From positions 28,037 to 92,036 of the forward strand of contig JACMPQ010000085.1 in NCBI GenBank assembly GCA_014377425.1: a DNA stretch of 64,000 bases, given 5' to 3'. The notes below the pieces were generated by a model, which saw only the letters and a list, made by a program, of their open reading frames with translations, was not told the DNA's origin and made no database searches. Shown piece after piece: positions 30,701 to 39,618 of this stretch. The stretch is from Microbacteriaceae bacterium (GTDB lineage Bacteria; Actinomycetota; Actinomycetes; Actinomycetales; Microbacteriaceae). Both the position numbers and the translations under genes were made by a program. Positions within the stretch are counted from its first letter, which is position 1. Every line of letters begins with the position of its first letter.

Positions 30701-33700
30701 GCCATCGGCGCAGACTATTTGGATTACACGGCCGGGCTCTACTCCGCCGGAACCGACAGCTTCAGCTACACGGTAGGGGATTCGTTCGGGGCGCGGGCGT
30801 CGGCCACGGTGCGCGTCGGCATCATGGCTCCGCAAAACGGCTCGAGCAACCCGGTGGCGCTCGCCGACGAGGTGCGCTCGCGCCCGGGCATCACGGTGAC
30901 CGTGCCGGTGTTGGCCAACGATTTCGATCCGGATGGTGGCGACCTGAGCGTCACCGCAGTGGTGGTGAGCACCGCCGGCATCCGTGCCGTCATCACCGGA
31001 ACCTCGGTGCGCATCACCCCGCCGCGCACCCCAGGACGCTACGGGTTGGTCTACACGATCGCAAACGAGTTGGGCGGCACGAGCTCAAATTTCATCACCG
31101 TCGTGGTCGACCCGCTGGCGCCGGTCGCCTCCCCGGTTGCCGCCGACACCGTGCTCGCCCTGAGCGACATCTCCCGCAGAGACACGGTGACCGTCGATGT
31201 GCTCAGCAACGTCACCTTTTCGGAAGGGGCCGTATCTTCCCTCACCCTTCAACTTGTCCCCTCGGCCGGTGGCTCAGATCGCTCCACCGCGCGGGTCACC
31301 CCGAATAAGCGAATCACGGTGACCCCTGCCGCCCGCCGCCAAATCATCCCCTTCGCCGTGGCGAACCCCGAAGACCCCACGGCAGTCGCCTACGCCTTCA
31401 TTTGGGTCCCCGGGTTGGACGAGGCTCTGCCCCAGCTCAACCGGTTGGCGGCCCCGCTCACGGTAGTCAGTGGTGAGTCGCTGCGAATTGCGGTGAACGA
31501 CTATGTGATCGCCGCAGCCAACAAGCGGGTGCGATTGGTGTCTCCCGGTGCGGTTCAGGCCAGCCATGCCAACGGCGATCCCCTCGTGGTCGACGACACC
31601 ACCCTGCTGTTCACCTCAGCTCCGGGGTACTTCGGTTTAGCGTCGATCGCTTTTGAGGTGACGGATGCCGCGGCGCTCGCCGACCCGCAGGCAAAGAACG
31701 CCACCCTCGTGCTTCCGATCGTGGTGCTGCCGCGCGTCAACCAGCCTCCGGTGTTTTCCGGCGGCGTGATCAGTTTTGAACCGGGGGAGCAGAAAACGAT
31801 TGACCTGGCACGGCTCACCAGCTACCCGGCACCGGGCAATCCGTCAACGCTGCGGTTCAGCATCACCGGGGCGAACCCCGCAGACTTCGACGCCGTAATC
31901 ACGGGGTCGTTGTTGAGTGTCTCCGCCCGGAGTTCAGCCGCGAAGGCTTCCTCCTCTTCGCTGTCCATTGCGGTGGGGGATGACGCCCAGGCGGGCATCA
32001 CCGGGCGGCTCACGCTCAACGTTGTGGCGTCCACCCGCCCGCTCGCCCAGCCCGTGGCCGACATCGTGATTGCGCCGCGGGGCCAGGTAACGCGTTTCGA
32101 TCCGCTTACCAACGACGAAGCGACCAACCCGTTTCCCGGCACGCCGTTGCGCGTTGTCGATCTCACGGCCGGTTCCGCCCTACCCGCGGGGGTTTCTTAC
32201 ACCCTGGCATCCGACGGCACGGTGTCGGTGACAGTCGGCCCCGATGCCGCACCGGTCGACACCACACTGCAATATCGGGTGGCCGACGCCACGGCAGATC
32301 CCACCCGTGAAAGCTACGGCAGCGTGCGCATCTCGGTGCAGGATCGCCCCGATACTCCTTTAGCGCCCGATCGAGCGGATGCCAGCTACCGGGAGGGCGA
32401 ACTCACCCTGCGACTCACTCCGCCCGCGGCCAACAATGCGCCGATCCTCGGCTACCGGGTGGTGAGCGGCAGCAACGGGGGCTATAGCGCGCAGTGCGGC
32501 ACCGCCCTACGCTGCGTGTTGAGCGATCTGATTCCCGGTCAACGCTACGAATTTGCCGTGATCGCGACCAACTCGGTGGGAGACTCGGCGCCGAGCGCGC
32601 TCAGTACCCCGCTGAGCGCTGACTACCTGCCTGCAGCTCCCGCCACCGTGAGCGCGGTACCCACCGGGTCGAACCCGGCAGGCGCGGCACTACTGATCAG
32701 CTGGTCAGCGGTCGCCGACCCGAGCCGCGGCAGCCCGGTGAGCGCGTACGCGGTTACGGTGACCGGGCCCGCTGTTCAGTACAGCACCCTGCTGCCGGCC
32801 ACGGCGACGGCGTTTGAGACCACCGCCAGTAACTCCCTAGTGGCCAACGCCCTTTACGTGGTCACGGTGTCGGCGCGAAATGATGCGGCGGTGCTGAGCG
32901 CCGGTGAGTGGCGCCTCACCGCCGCGCCACCGGTCGTGACGATCGGCCCGCCGCTGACCCCGGCCGGAGGGGTCACCGCGGTCTCCCGCGGCCGGGCGGG
33001 AACCATCGTGCTGAACTGGGCGGCGAGTGACCCTAACGGCGCCGAAGCGGTGCGCTACTCGATCGGCCGCTTCGAGGGCCCGCCGCCGGAGAGCCCCTGC
33101 GCCAGCCCACCCGCGGCGCGCGGTCTCGATGCGGGAAGTGGTGCTGCCGCGGTTCAAAGCGGTTGGTCCGACACCCGGGTTGTCGACGGCGTCAGCTACA
33201 GCTATGTGCTCTACAGCGAGAACGTTTTGTTTTGTACGGCCACGGCGTCGGCGGCGGTAGAGAGCCGCGCGGCACCGGGGGGAGCCACCGGCGAGACCGC
33301 GGTAGTCACCCGAGATGGCAAAGCCGATCTGCGGGTGGTGCGGGTGGGGGTGTCATCCGGAATCGCCGCCCGCTTTCAGGTGCGGGTGAGCGGGGGCGCC
33401 TGGGTCGATACCGCCGGCGGCAATTGGCTCACCTCGGCGGCCGACTCAAGCGTCTACGGCACCCCGCAGACGGTGACCTTTCGCGGCTGCCGGGATGACT
33501 CCGCAGAGCTGTGCGGCACCGAGAGTGCCGCGCAAACCCTTCGACCGGTAAACCTGCGGGCCACCATTGACTCCTGCGTCGTGGGCGCAGTGCCGCAATC
33601 GACCGCACCGGTCAACACCCATAGTCCGCAGCTGCGCTTTCACTACTCGTACAACGACGGTTCTTCGCTGAGCAACCGGTGGAGCCCCTTCGTGACGGAT

Positions 33701-33907
33701 GCCGCAGCGCCCCCACCGGCCCCCATCGGCTCCGGCGTCACCCGGGTACGGCTGCAGGCCGAGGTGAGCTTCGACCCGGGTGGCGGTGCGGGGGCCTCCA
33801 CGACGCGAGACGACGGCTTCGACGAAGCGAGCTGCGACCCAGCACCCGCAACGACGGCGCCCGCAACGACGGCGCCCGCAACGACCCGAAAGGTAATTAC
33901 CCGATGA
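27749..33907 (+). CDS. Giant N-anchored surface protein with beta-propeller-like, Ig/cadherin-like and FN3 repeats
   Basis: A 2052-residue protein. One membrane helix (about 8-33, LSLVVTTSSALVVGILISTLAVI) anchors the N terminus; the rest should be outside. Residues about 40-425 are short beta-rich repeats resembling a propeller. From about 430 to 1530 there are roughly eleven 90-105 residue Ig/cadherin-like repeats, several with the signature PPVAVNDxxxxxPGxxTVLPVLxNDFDxxGDxLxV. Three FN3 domains follow (about 1532-1625, 1631-1730, 1733-1840), then a Cys-containing C-terminal region and a PATTAPATTAPATT tail. There is no LPXTG sorting signal. It lies between the kinase and MoxR genes, and its stop overlaps the MoxR start (ATGA). 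The likely role is cell-surface adhesion or a structural scaffold; the function is inferred. Confidence 0.92.
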   Translation: MIGWLRGHLSLVVTTSSALVVGILISTLAVISGGYDRQRYQLGDGSVWVANSARQVIGRVNTEIESLDTVVPSGGRDLTVVQHGETVLAVDGVRNTVEVVDAATATVAVSVALPAPVSPAGVSAAAGSGAVSAPATDPGAATSTVALAGDNVVIHAARTGQIWILPLAALKTFDAAVAPTLTVGNNSVLSVSPRGILFAYSAAGKVVYRLDAAASVGSVQGSAVTRTPVTFGQVDAGPAAEPLAITSVGGQWVLLNRATGVLLLAGHPERPITGLVAKDSSVLQGAIDDGVAVVVASSVGLRSVPLDGSAPSELLATTSNNPGVGGVAVSPIIRAGCLYAAWSAGASFVHCANARSTISRLDGVPGDAGALVFSSNGDRVLLSDPRAGRSWAVQNGGAVIDNWAKLIAASRPEAPVDHNTSDTPPVLEKVQQPPVAVNDAFGARPGRVTVLPVLLNDFDANGDVLAVTETTLPQFASTGINAGSDTGGQPVATLSLISDRQQLQFSLTAAASGIISFGYTVSDGRGGTASAQVTVTVKPDTENSAPVQRRETRALVASGGRVSVPVLGDWVDPEGDPLYLSAAIAAAPNTLTFTPLGEVDFRDGGASQASGSSGDGRTSEVTLRVSDSRAEGAGVLRITASPSGQSSLIVEPFLVNTTVGRTVTIEPLQHVRGGSGEIRLTAVPAKPGSTIEPRLAVGTFQFSSVNAGTHYLDFVVTDGTQTATGVVRVDVSAPSDANATPLTVPHTVFIRALSQQTVELSASDIDPAGGVLLVTGVAEMTAASGIKAEILDHRAVRITLTAPLTAGPVAVGYRVSNGLAEAAGVITVVQIADPLRRQPPVANDDTATVRVGDAISIPVLQNDSQSDGELRLSSRLVRDVPSGSGLLFVSGNQLRYLAPETPGNFSAVYEVSGQDGQVAQAQLNIAVREVVAASNAAPVPLTVTARVVAGGSVRVHIPLSGIDPDGDSVQLLGQQSNPQRGAVTAIGADYLDYTAGLYSAGTDSFSYTVGDSFGARASATVRVGIMAPQNGSSNPVALADEVRSRPGITVTVPVLANDFDPDGGDLSVTAVVVSTAGIRAVITGTSVRITPPRTPGRYGLVYTIANELGGTSSNFITVVVDPLAPVASPVAADTVLALSDISRRDTVTVDVLSNVTFSEGAVSSLTLQLVPSAGGSDRSTARVTPNKRITVTPAARRQIIPFAVANPEDPTAVAYAFIWVPGLDEALPQLNRLAAPLTVVSGESLRIAVNDYVIAAANKRVRLVSPGAVQASHANGDPLVVDDTTLLFTSAPGYFGLASIAFEVTDAAALADPQAKNATLVLPIVVLPRVNQPPVFSGGVISFEPGEQKTIDLARLTSYPAPGNPSTLRFSITGANPADFDAVITGSLLSVSARSSAAKASSSSLSIAVGDDAQAGITGRLTLNVVASTRPLAQPVADIVIAPRGQVTRFDPLTNDEATNPFPGTPLRVVDLTAGSALPAGVSYTLASDGTVSVTVGPDAAPVDTTLQYRVADATADPTRESYGSVRISVQDRPDTPLAPDRADASYREGELTLRLTPPAANNAPILGYRVVSGSNGGYSAQCGTALRCVLSDLIPGQRYEFAVIATNSVGDSAPSALSTPLSADYLPAAPATVSAVPTGSNPAGAALLISWSAVADPSRGSPVSAYAVTVTGPAVQYSTLLPATATAFETTASNSLVANALYVVTVSARNDAAVLSAGEWRLTAAPPVVTIGPPLTPAGGVTAVSRGRAGTIVLNWAASDPNGAEAVRYSIGRFEGPPPESPCASPPAARGLDAGSGAAAVQSGWSDTRVVDGVSYSYVLYSENVLFCTATASAAVESRAAPGGATGETAVVTRDGKADLRVVRVGVSSGIAARFQVRVSGGAWVDTAGGNWLTSAADSSVYGTPQTVTFRGCRDDSAELCGTESAAQTLRPVNLRATIDSCVVGAVPQSTAPVNTHSPQLRFHYSYNDGSSLSNRWSPFVTDAAAPPPAPIGSGVTRVRLQAEVSFDPGGGAGASTTRDDGFDEASCDPAPATTAPATTAPATTRKVITR
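33845..33889 (+). repeat. 15-bp tandem repeats at the 3' end of the giant gene
   Basis: CCCGCAACGACGGCG is present twice exactly (33845-33859, 33860-33874), followed by a partial third unit. They encode PATTA steps of the C-terminal tail. Confidence 0.8.
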
Positions 33908-34872
33908 CAATGACTGCGGAGCAGGCCGAACACTTTGTGGCAACTTTCACGCGTCTGGTTGACAACGTTGAAACGGTGCTCATCGGCAAGTCGCTGGTGA
34001 TTCGGCTGGCGTTCGCCACCCTGCTCTCCGACGGCCACCTGCTACTCGAGGACTTTCCTGGCACCGGCAAAACCTCGCTCGCACGGGCTATTGCGCAGAG
34101 CGTTTCCGGGGTGAGTAACCGCATCCAGTTCACCCCCGACCTGTTACCGGGAGACATCACCGGGGTGAGCGTCTACGACCAGCGCAGTGGCGATTTCAGC
34201 TATCACCGCGGTCCGATCTTCGCCAACATCGTTCTGGCGGACGAAATCAACCGGGCGAGTCCGAAAACGCAGTCTGCGCTGCTCGAGGTGATGGAGGAGT
34301 CCACCGTCACCGTCGACGGCACTACGCATCCGGTTCCCAACCCGTTCATGGTGATCGCTACCCAAAACCCGATCGAGCAGGCAGGCACCTATCGCCTGCC
34401 CGAGGCCCAACTCGATCGCTTTCTCCTCAAAACCTCAATCGGGTACCCCGACCACGCCTCCACCCTTCGCATTCTCGAAACCGCCGATCTCAAAGCGCAT
34501 GAGCGCACCCTCGATCCGGTCGCAAGCGCCGCCGAAATCGCGGCGATGACCGTGCTCGCTCGCACCGTACACGTCGACGCCTCCATCAACGACTATGTGG
34601 CACGTTTGGTCGAGGCCAGTCGCTCCACCGCCGAGGTGCGCCTCGGAGTCTCGGTTCGCGGTGCGCTGGCACTGATTCGCTGCGCAAAGACCTGGGCGGC
34701 GGCATCCGGTCGTCACTATGTGGTTCCGGATGACATCAAAGTGCTCGCCTCGGCCGTGCTCGCTCATCGGCTGTTGCTCGACGCCGAAGCGGAGTTTGAC
34801 GGCGTGACCGCGCCGAGCGTCATCGCCCAATTGCTGCTGGAGATCGCGCCGCCGAGTCAGCGGGGGAGCTAA
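33904..34872 (+). CDS. MoxR-family AAA+ ATPase
   Basis: From ATG 33904 the protein has 322 residues. It has Walker A FPGTGKTS (51-58), Walker B LADEIN (111-116), sensor ATQNPIEQ (152-159) and the arginine-finger region LPEAQLDRFLLK, followed by the C-terminal lid. MoxR ATPases act as chaperones for partner proteins and are usually encoded with DUF58 and transglutaminase-fold genes, as here. The open frame upstream of 33904 overlaps the giant gene and is not family sequence. The ATGA overlap with the giant gene argues for coupled synthesis. Confidence 0.95.
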   Translation: MTMTAEQAEHFVATFTRLVDNVETVLIGKSLVIRLAFATLLSDGHLLLEDFPGTGKTSLARAIAQSVSGVSNRIQFTPDLLPGDITGVSVYDQRSGDFSYHRGPIFANIVLADEINRASPKTQSALLEVMEESTVTVDGTTHPVPNPFMVIATQNPIEQAGTYRLPEAQLDRFLLKTSIGYPDHASTLRILETADLKAHERTLDPVASAAEIAAMTVLARTVHVDASINDYVARLVEASRSTAEVRLGVSVRGALALIRCAKTWAAASGRHYVVPDDIKVLASAVLAHRLLLDAEAEFDGVTAPSVIAQLLLEIAPPSQRGS

Positions 34873-34876
34873 GCGC

Positions 34877-36175
34877 GTGGCGACCGAGACCACGACCCGC
34901 AGTCGCACCCGCACCCGCACCCGCACCCGCACCCACAGTCGCGCCCGCACTCGCACCCGCACTGGGCGTTTCGCGGGTCGGGTGACCCCACTCGGCTGGA
35001 CCCTGACCTTCACCGTTCCCGTTTTCCTTGTTGCGGGGTACCGCCTGGGGCTCACCGAGCTGATCGTGCTCGGCTTTTCGGCGCTCACCCTGTGCGTAAT
35101 TGCGCTGGCCCACCTGCTCAGCTCTACAGCGCTGTCGCTCAGGGTGACGCCTTCGGAGTCGCGCGTGGTGTCCGGAACCCCCGCCCGGCTACAGCTGACG
35201 GTAGTCAACAGCGGCGCTCGCCGGAGCCTGCCGCTCTTGGTAGAGCTGCCTATTCTCGCGAAATCGAAGCAACTGGAAGTCGTGAGCATCCGGTTTCCGT
35301 TGCTGGCGCGCGATTCAGAGCGTGTGCAGGAGGCTGTGATTCCCGCGCGTGAACGCGGTCACTACCAAATCGGTCCGGCGCGATCTGTGCGGGCAGATCC
35401 GGTAGGGCTGCTGCGACGGGATGTTCTCTGGGGCGGTGCGGTCACACTGCGCGTGCATCCGATCACCCTCGCCATTACGAGTGCGGATGCCGGCCTGCTG
35501 CGCGATCTGGAGGGCAAAACCTCGCGCGCCATCACCGACAGTGACGTGTCATTCCACTCGTTGCGGGAATACCTTCCGGGCGATGCCCGCCATCACATCC
35601 ACTGGAAGAGTTCGGCCAAAACCGGTACCGCCATGGTGCGGCAATTCGAGCAGACGCGGCGCAGTCGAGTTGTGGTAATTCTGAGTTTCGCCGCAGGCGA
35701 CTACGGCAGCGCCGAACAGTTTGAGCTCGCGGTGAGTTGTGCCGGTTCTCTCGCGCTGCGCGCTCTGCGGGCGGCGGGGGAGGTTCAGGTTGTGGTGGGC
35801 GCTCGGGCAAACATCCGGTTTCTCGATGCGCGGACGCCACTCCGGTTGCTCGACGAGCTCTCGGAGGTCGACCTCGCCGAGTCGGCGCTGAGCCTGCGCA
35901 CTGTCGCAGGGCTGGTCACCCGTCGCGTGGAGGCGATCTCGGTGGCGTACCTGATCTGTGGGTCGTCGGCTGCGGCTAAAGCGCTTCGGGCGGCAACAGC
36001 GCAGTTCTCCCCGGAAGTTGAGGTCGTGGTGGTGGTGTGTGATTCTGGCGCGGCACCGGCCCGCCGCTTTCTGGCAGATCAGACGGTGCTGACGGTCGGC
36101 TATCTCAACGACCTCCGGTTGGCGCTTTCTGGGTCATCCTCTGCGGTGCCAATCGCTGTTGCGGGTCTTCGATGA
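34877..36175 (+). CDS. DUF58 domain protein
   Basis: A 432-residue protein. It begins with an Arg/Thr repeat tract (TRSRTRTRTRTRTHSRARTRTRT) generated by a hexanucleotide repeat. Two membrane helices follow at about 41-55 and 60-82, then a beta-rich region and the DUF58 signature LREYLPGDARHHIHWK (229-244) within a VWA-like C-terminal half. DUF58 proteins are the constant partners of MoxR ATPases and are thought to be their clients or adaptors at the membrane. The start is GTG 34877, 4 bases after moxR. Confidence 0.93.
   Translation: MATETTTRSRTRTRTRTRTHSRARTRTRTGRFAGRVTPLGWTLTFTVPVFLVAGYRLGLTELIVLGFSALTLCVIALAHLLSSTALSLRVTPSESRVVSGTPARLQLTVVNSGARRSLPLLVELPILAKSKQLEVVSIRFPLLARDSERVQEAVIPARERGHYQIGPARSVRADPVGLLRRDVLWGGAVTLRVHPITLAITSADAGLLRDLEGKTSRAITDSDVSFHSLREYLPGDARHHIHWKSSAKTGTAMVRQFEQTRRSRVVVILSFAAGDYGSAEQFELAVSCAGSLALRALRAAGEVQVVVGARANIRFLDARTPLRLLDELSEVDLAESALSLRTVAGLVTRRVEAISVAYLICGSSAAAKALRAATAQFSPEVEVVVVVCDSGAAPARRFLADQTVLTVGYLNDLRLALSGSSSAVPIAVAGLR
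34904..34963 (+). repeat. CGCACC hexanucleotide repeat at the start of the DUF58 gene
   Basis: Five exact CGCACC units (34904-34933) continue into degenerate copies to about 34963. They encode the alternating Arg-Thr N-terminal tract. Slippage would add or remove RT dipeptides without frameshift. Confidence 0.8.
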
Positions 36176-38574
36176 TCGCTTCGGCAAAGACAAACTCAAT
36201 TGTCGGTTTGCGTCTGCCCGGCACCGCAGCGCAGGGCGTCGTGCTGCTCGCGCTGTGCACCGTCACCGCCGTTGCCGGGCTTTGGCCGGTCTATCTCACC
36301 GGCCAGTTTTTGCTGCTGGTTGCGGTAACGGTGTCCGTCGCTTCGATCCTGGCCGTCGTCGCAGACCGCTTTCGGTGGCCACCGCACCTTTTAGGCGTCG
36401 CTCTTGTCGTCGCCTATCTCGCCGTCGGAGTTCCGGTGGCAGTTCCAGCTGAGGCGCTTTTCGGCGTTCTTCCTACCCTTGAGGGCCTCGGCGTGCTTTT
36501 TATGGGCAGTGTGACGGGTTGGAAACAGCTGATCACGGTGACGCTTCCCGCTGGCTCCTTCGAGCCCCTCCTCGTGCCGGTTTTTCTTGCAATTCTCTTC
36601 ACACACACCGTGTCGCTGTCGGTCGCGCTCCGTGCCCGTCGGCGGCAATGGGCGCTAATCGGGCCGCTAACACTTTTTCTCGGCAGCATTGCCGTGGGAA
36701 CCAGCGCCGGATTTGTTCCGGAGTTCGCAGCGGCGGCGTTTGCAGCGTTGGCGGTGAGCTGGCTTCTCTGGTGTCGGAGCGGGAGGGCAGAAGCCTCCGT
36801 GGGAGTGTCGTCGCGAGGTCGTCGCTCGGTGACTGCGGTGCTCGTCGTGGTTGCGACGATCGGGGGCGGGGTCGCGTCGGCGATGGTGACGCCTCCGGAT
36901 GGTCAGCGAACCGTGTTGCGGACGGCCGTGACCCAGCGTTTCAATCCAAATGATCGGGTGAGCCCGCTGAGCGGATTTCGTAGTTTTCACCGGGCCGATT
37001 TGGTGGATGCCGCACAGCTGACCGTAAGTGGACTGCCTCTGGGCGCGCGGCTGAGGCTCGCGACGCTGAGTTACTACGACGGCGTCGTATTTTCGGTGGG
37101 GCAGGCTGAACGCAGCACGGCCGAACCTAGTAAGGCCGCTCCCGGTGTCGATGGTGGCTCGTTCGCGTTGGTTCCAGCACGCGTCGATCAGTCCGGCGTC
37201 GTCGGCCGCGCAGTTGCGATTAATGTCACGGTCGATGGCTATTCGGATGTCTGGCTCCCAACGATCGGGGCCTTGCAGAGTGTCCGCTTTTTCGGTGACA
37301 GCACGGCGTCTGGCAGCACAGTTTCCCCCAGCGCGGCGTCAGAGAGCACGCCCCCGCGGCGGGGTGCCTTCTACTACGACACCGTGCTTCGCACCGCGGC
37401 GGTCACCACAGAGCTCCGCCGCGGCGACCGCTATCGGCTCACCGCCATTCTTCCGGCTCAGCCGCGCGCCGAGCAGTTGGCCAGCCTGCGTCCGGCCACT
37501 GCCGATCCCGTGCTCAACACCGCCGATCAACTAACCGTCCCGGCGGGGGTCCGTGCCGCCCTTGAACGCTTCACTGCCACCCATCCAACGGCCGGTGCGA
37601 AATTGCAGGCGCTACTCGGCGCCCTGCGCGACGAGGGCTACCTCAGCCATGGGATTACCGATTCCGACGCCCCGAGCCGCTCCGGGCATTCCGCCGGTCG
37701 AATCACCGAATTTCTGTCTGGAGATCGGATGATCGGCGACGCCGAGCAATACGCTGCCACCGCGGCCATCATGGCGGAGCAGCTTGGTTTTCCCGCACGA
37801 GTCGTGGTCGGCTTCGACCCCGCCAGAGCTCAACCGCCAGCCCAGCCGCTGGCCGAATCGATCACAGTCACCGGCGCCGACCTGTCTGCCTGGATCGAGG
37901 TTAACACCGCCGATTTCGGCTGGGTAAGTTTCGATCCGACGCCACCGGCCAGGCCCGTGCCGGAACAAAAACCGGAGGTGGCGTTCGAGGTTGCACGACC
38001 GCAAACCGTGGTGCCCCCGGCCGTTGAGCCCCCCCCGGTGCCCGCGGATCCACCAACTACCGGTGGTGTTCCCACGCCGAGCGAATCTGTCTACCGGATG
38101 CCCGCGGCTCTGGTCACCGTGCTGTGGTCGGGAGGGGTGCTGTTGGCGATTCTCGCTACCGCCGGAGTTCCCGTCGCGGTGATCATCCTCGCAAAAGCCT
38201 TTCGTCGCCGGTCTCGCCAGCGCCGACCCGGTGCGCGGGAGCGAGTTGTCGAGGCCTGGAACGAATTTGTCGACTGTGCTTGTGATCACGGTTTTCGTCT
38301 CCCCGCCTCAGCGACCCGTTCTGAGATTGCCGCTGTCGTTGGTGGGCACCGGTCGAATAAACTTGCAGCGTGGGCCGATTTCGCGGCATTCGCGCCAAAC
38401 GAACCGGTAACTGCCGATCGGTGTTGGTCCTTAGTCGTTGAGCTTCAGATGCAGCTCGCCCAGAATCTCAGTCGTGGCGGGCGGCTCGCAGCGTTGATGT
38501 CGATCCGCTCTCTCGGCTGGTCGCGACCGATCACCCAAGGTGCTCGGAAAGGGAAATCCCATGACGAGTTGTAA
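36172..38574 (+). CDS. TgpA-like membrane protein with a degenerate transglutaminase domain
   Basis: An 800-residue protein. It has several N-terminal membrane helices (about residues 18-220), an extracellular transglutaminase-core region (about 470-600), a Pro-rich stretch, one more helix (about 646-672) and a cytosolic tail. The transglutaminase fold is recognisable from AEQYAATAAIMAEQLGFPARVVVGF and AWIEVNTADFGWVSFDPTPP. The catalytic Cys position holds Ala524 (GDAEQYA for GxCEQFA) and the catalytic His position holds Ser572 (LSAWIEV for HAWVEV); only Asp588 remains. It is therefore probably a non-enzymatic binding domain. ATGA overlap with DUF58; overlaps the FHA gene by 14 bases. Confidence 0.92.
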   Translation: MIASAKTNSIVGLRLPGTAAQGVVLLALCTVTAVAGLWPVYLTGQFLLLVAVTVSVASILAVVADRFRWPPHLLGVALVVAYLAVGVPVAVPAEALFGVLPTLEGLGVLFMGSVTGWKQLITVTLPAGSFEPLLVPVFLAILFTHTVSLSVALRARRRQWALIGPLTLFLGSIAVGTSAGFVPEFAAAAFAALAVSWLLWCRSGRAEASVGVSSRGRRSVTAVLVVVATIGGGVASAMVTPPDGQRTVLRTAVTQRFNPNDRVSPLSGFRSFHRADLVDAAQLTVSGLPLGARLRLATLSYYDGVVFSVGQAERSTAEPSKAAPGVDGGSFALVPARVDQSGVVGRAVAINVTVDGYSDVWLPTIGALQSVRFFGDSTASGSTVSPSAASESTPPRRGAFYYDTVLRTAAVTTELRRGDRYRLTAILPAQPRAEQLASLRPATADPVLNTADQLTVPAGVRAALERFTATHPTAGAKLQALLGALRDEGYLSHGITDSDAPSRSGHSAGRITEFLSGDRMIGDAEQYAATAAIMAEQLGFPARVVVGFDPARAQPPAQPLAESITVTGADLSAWIEVNTADFGWVSFDPTPPARPVPEQKPEVAFEVARPQTVVPPAVEPPPVPADPPTTGGVPTPSESVYRMPAALVTVLWSGGVLLAILATAGVPVAVIILAKAFRRRSRQRRPGARERVVEAWNEFVDCACDHGFRLPASATRSEIAAVVGGHRSNKLAAWADFAAFAPNEPVTADRCWSLVVELQMQLAQNLSRGGRLAALMSIRSLGWSRPITQGARKGKSHDEL

Positions 38575-39448
38575 TTTCTGTGGGGCCACGCTTCCGGCTG
38601 GCGCACTGTTTTGCGGTGATTGTGGCTGTTCAGTCGAGTCCAGCGTTTCGGTGAAGCGAGGAAAAAAGCGAAAACTGTTTCGCCGCGGGCCGGCAGTTTC
38701 CGTTACGCGAGCCGCAACAGTGAGTTTCGATCCACCCCCGAGCGGGGAGAGTTGTTCTCAGTGTGGATATCCACTCGCCCGACACGACGTCTTCTGTGGA
38801 GATTGTGGATTCATTTCCCTCCCCACCCATCGAAAGACCAGCACCAGTGAAGACCAATGGCCGGAACCGGATGCCCTCGTACCGCCGGTGTCTACGAATG
38901 CCTCAGTGACTCCCGCCGACACCGCTCCCGCCGACACCGCTCCCGCCGACACCGCTCCCGCTTCCAATGGGGCAGTATTGGGCCCTCTGGATCACGACAC
39001 CGAACCGATCCGAACAAACTTTTTTCCGCTGCACCCCGCGGGCGCTTCGGCTGCTACGGCAACCGAAGCACAATTCACCTTTTGGCGGGCGTCCAGAGCT
39101 CTTCCCGCCCGGGCGTCGAACGGTCAGCGGTACGTACTCCAGTTCAGCAGCGGGGAAAGCTTCACCGTGTTCGGTACCGGGCTCGTGGGGCGAAACCCTC
39201 GAGCGGAACCGGGGGAGCAATTTGATGTCACCATGCCGATCATCGATCGCTCACGTTCGGTGTCGAACACGCATCTGGAGTTCGGCCAGACCGACGGCCG
39301 CTTTTGGGTCAATGACCGATTTTCCGGCAACGGAACCACGGTGCGAGAGCCAGATGCCTCACCGACTCGGTGCACGCCCGGCCGTCGTCAAATGGTGTCG
39401 CGCGGGAGCCGAATCGATATTGGCGAGCAATTCTTCGTCGTGAGCTGA
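38561..39448 (+). CDS. Double zinc-ribbon and FHA domain protein
   Basis: A 295-residue cytosolic protein. Two CxxC zinc-ribbon units lie at the N terminus (Cys4/7/18/21 and Cys65/68/79/82, each ending FCGDCG). A Thr/Pro/Ala linker with PADTA repeats follows, then an FHA domain (about 190-295). The phosphothreonine-reading residues are present: GR (210-211), SNTH (235-238) and NGT (257-259). It would read the phosphorylation state set by the kinase and phosphatase of the cluster and pass it to a partner, plausibly the FtsK-like ATPase next door. ATG 38561 overlaps the upstream stop by 14 bases. Confidence 0.93.
   Translation: MTSCNFCGATLPAGALFCGDCGCSVESSVSVKRGKKRKLFRRGPAVSVTRAATVSFDPPPSGESCSQCGYPLARHDVFCGDCGFISLPTHRKTSTSEDQWPEPDALVPPVSTNASVTPADTAPADTAPADTAPASNGAVLGPLDHDTEPIRTNFFPLHPAGASAATATEAQFTFWRASRALPARASNGQRYVLQFSSGESFTVFGTGLVGRNPRAEPGEQFDVTMPIIDRSRSVSNTHLEFGQTDGRFWVNDRFSGNGTTVREPDASPTRCTPGRRQMVSRGSRIDIGEQFFVVS
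38915..38959 (+). repeat. Three 15-bp tandem repeats in the FHA protein linker
   Basis: GCCGACACCGCTCCC is repeated three times without change (38915-38929, 38930-38944, 38945-38959), encoding ADTAP units of the linker between zinc ribbons and FHA domain. Confidence 0.88.
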
Positions 39449-39449
39449 A

Positions 39450-39483
39450 CTGAACTTCGCCGGTGCCTGAACTTCGCCGTGGC
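39450..39483. repeat. Tandem 17-bp duplication behind the FHA gene stop
   Basis: CTGAACTTCGCCG recurs with a 17-base period (39450 and 39467), starting 2 bases after the FHA stop codon. It lies within the 170-base gap before the FtsK-like gene. Confidence 0.75.
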
Positions 39484-39618
39484 ACCCTGAGCGAAGCCTC
39501 AATAAGGCCCTAAACGGTCGATGAAGCGACTTCTCCTGCCCTGGACAACGAATTCCCACTGATCAACAGCTCTCGCTTTCTGTCCCTCGGGCGTGGCGCG
39601 GGGTGTTGGGCTCGAAGC

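Noticed and set aside
27749..33907. Sortase-anchored LPXTG adhesin
   Set aside because: The C terminus ends PATTAPATTRKVITR with no LPXTG, hydrophobic helix or sortase gene nearby.
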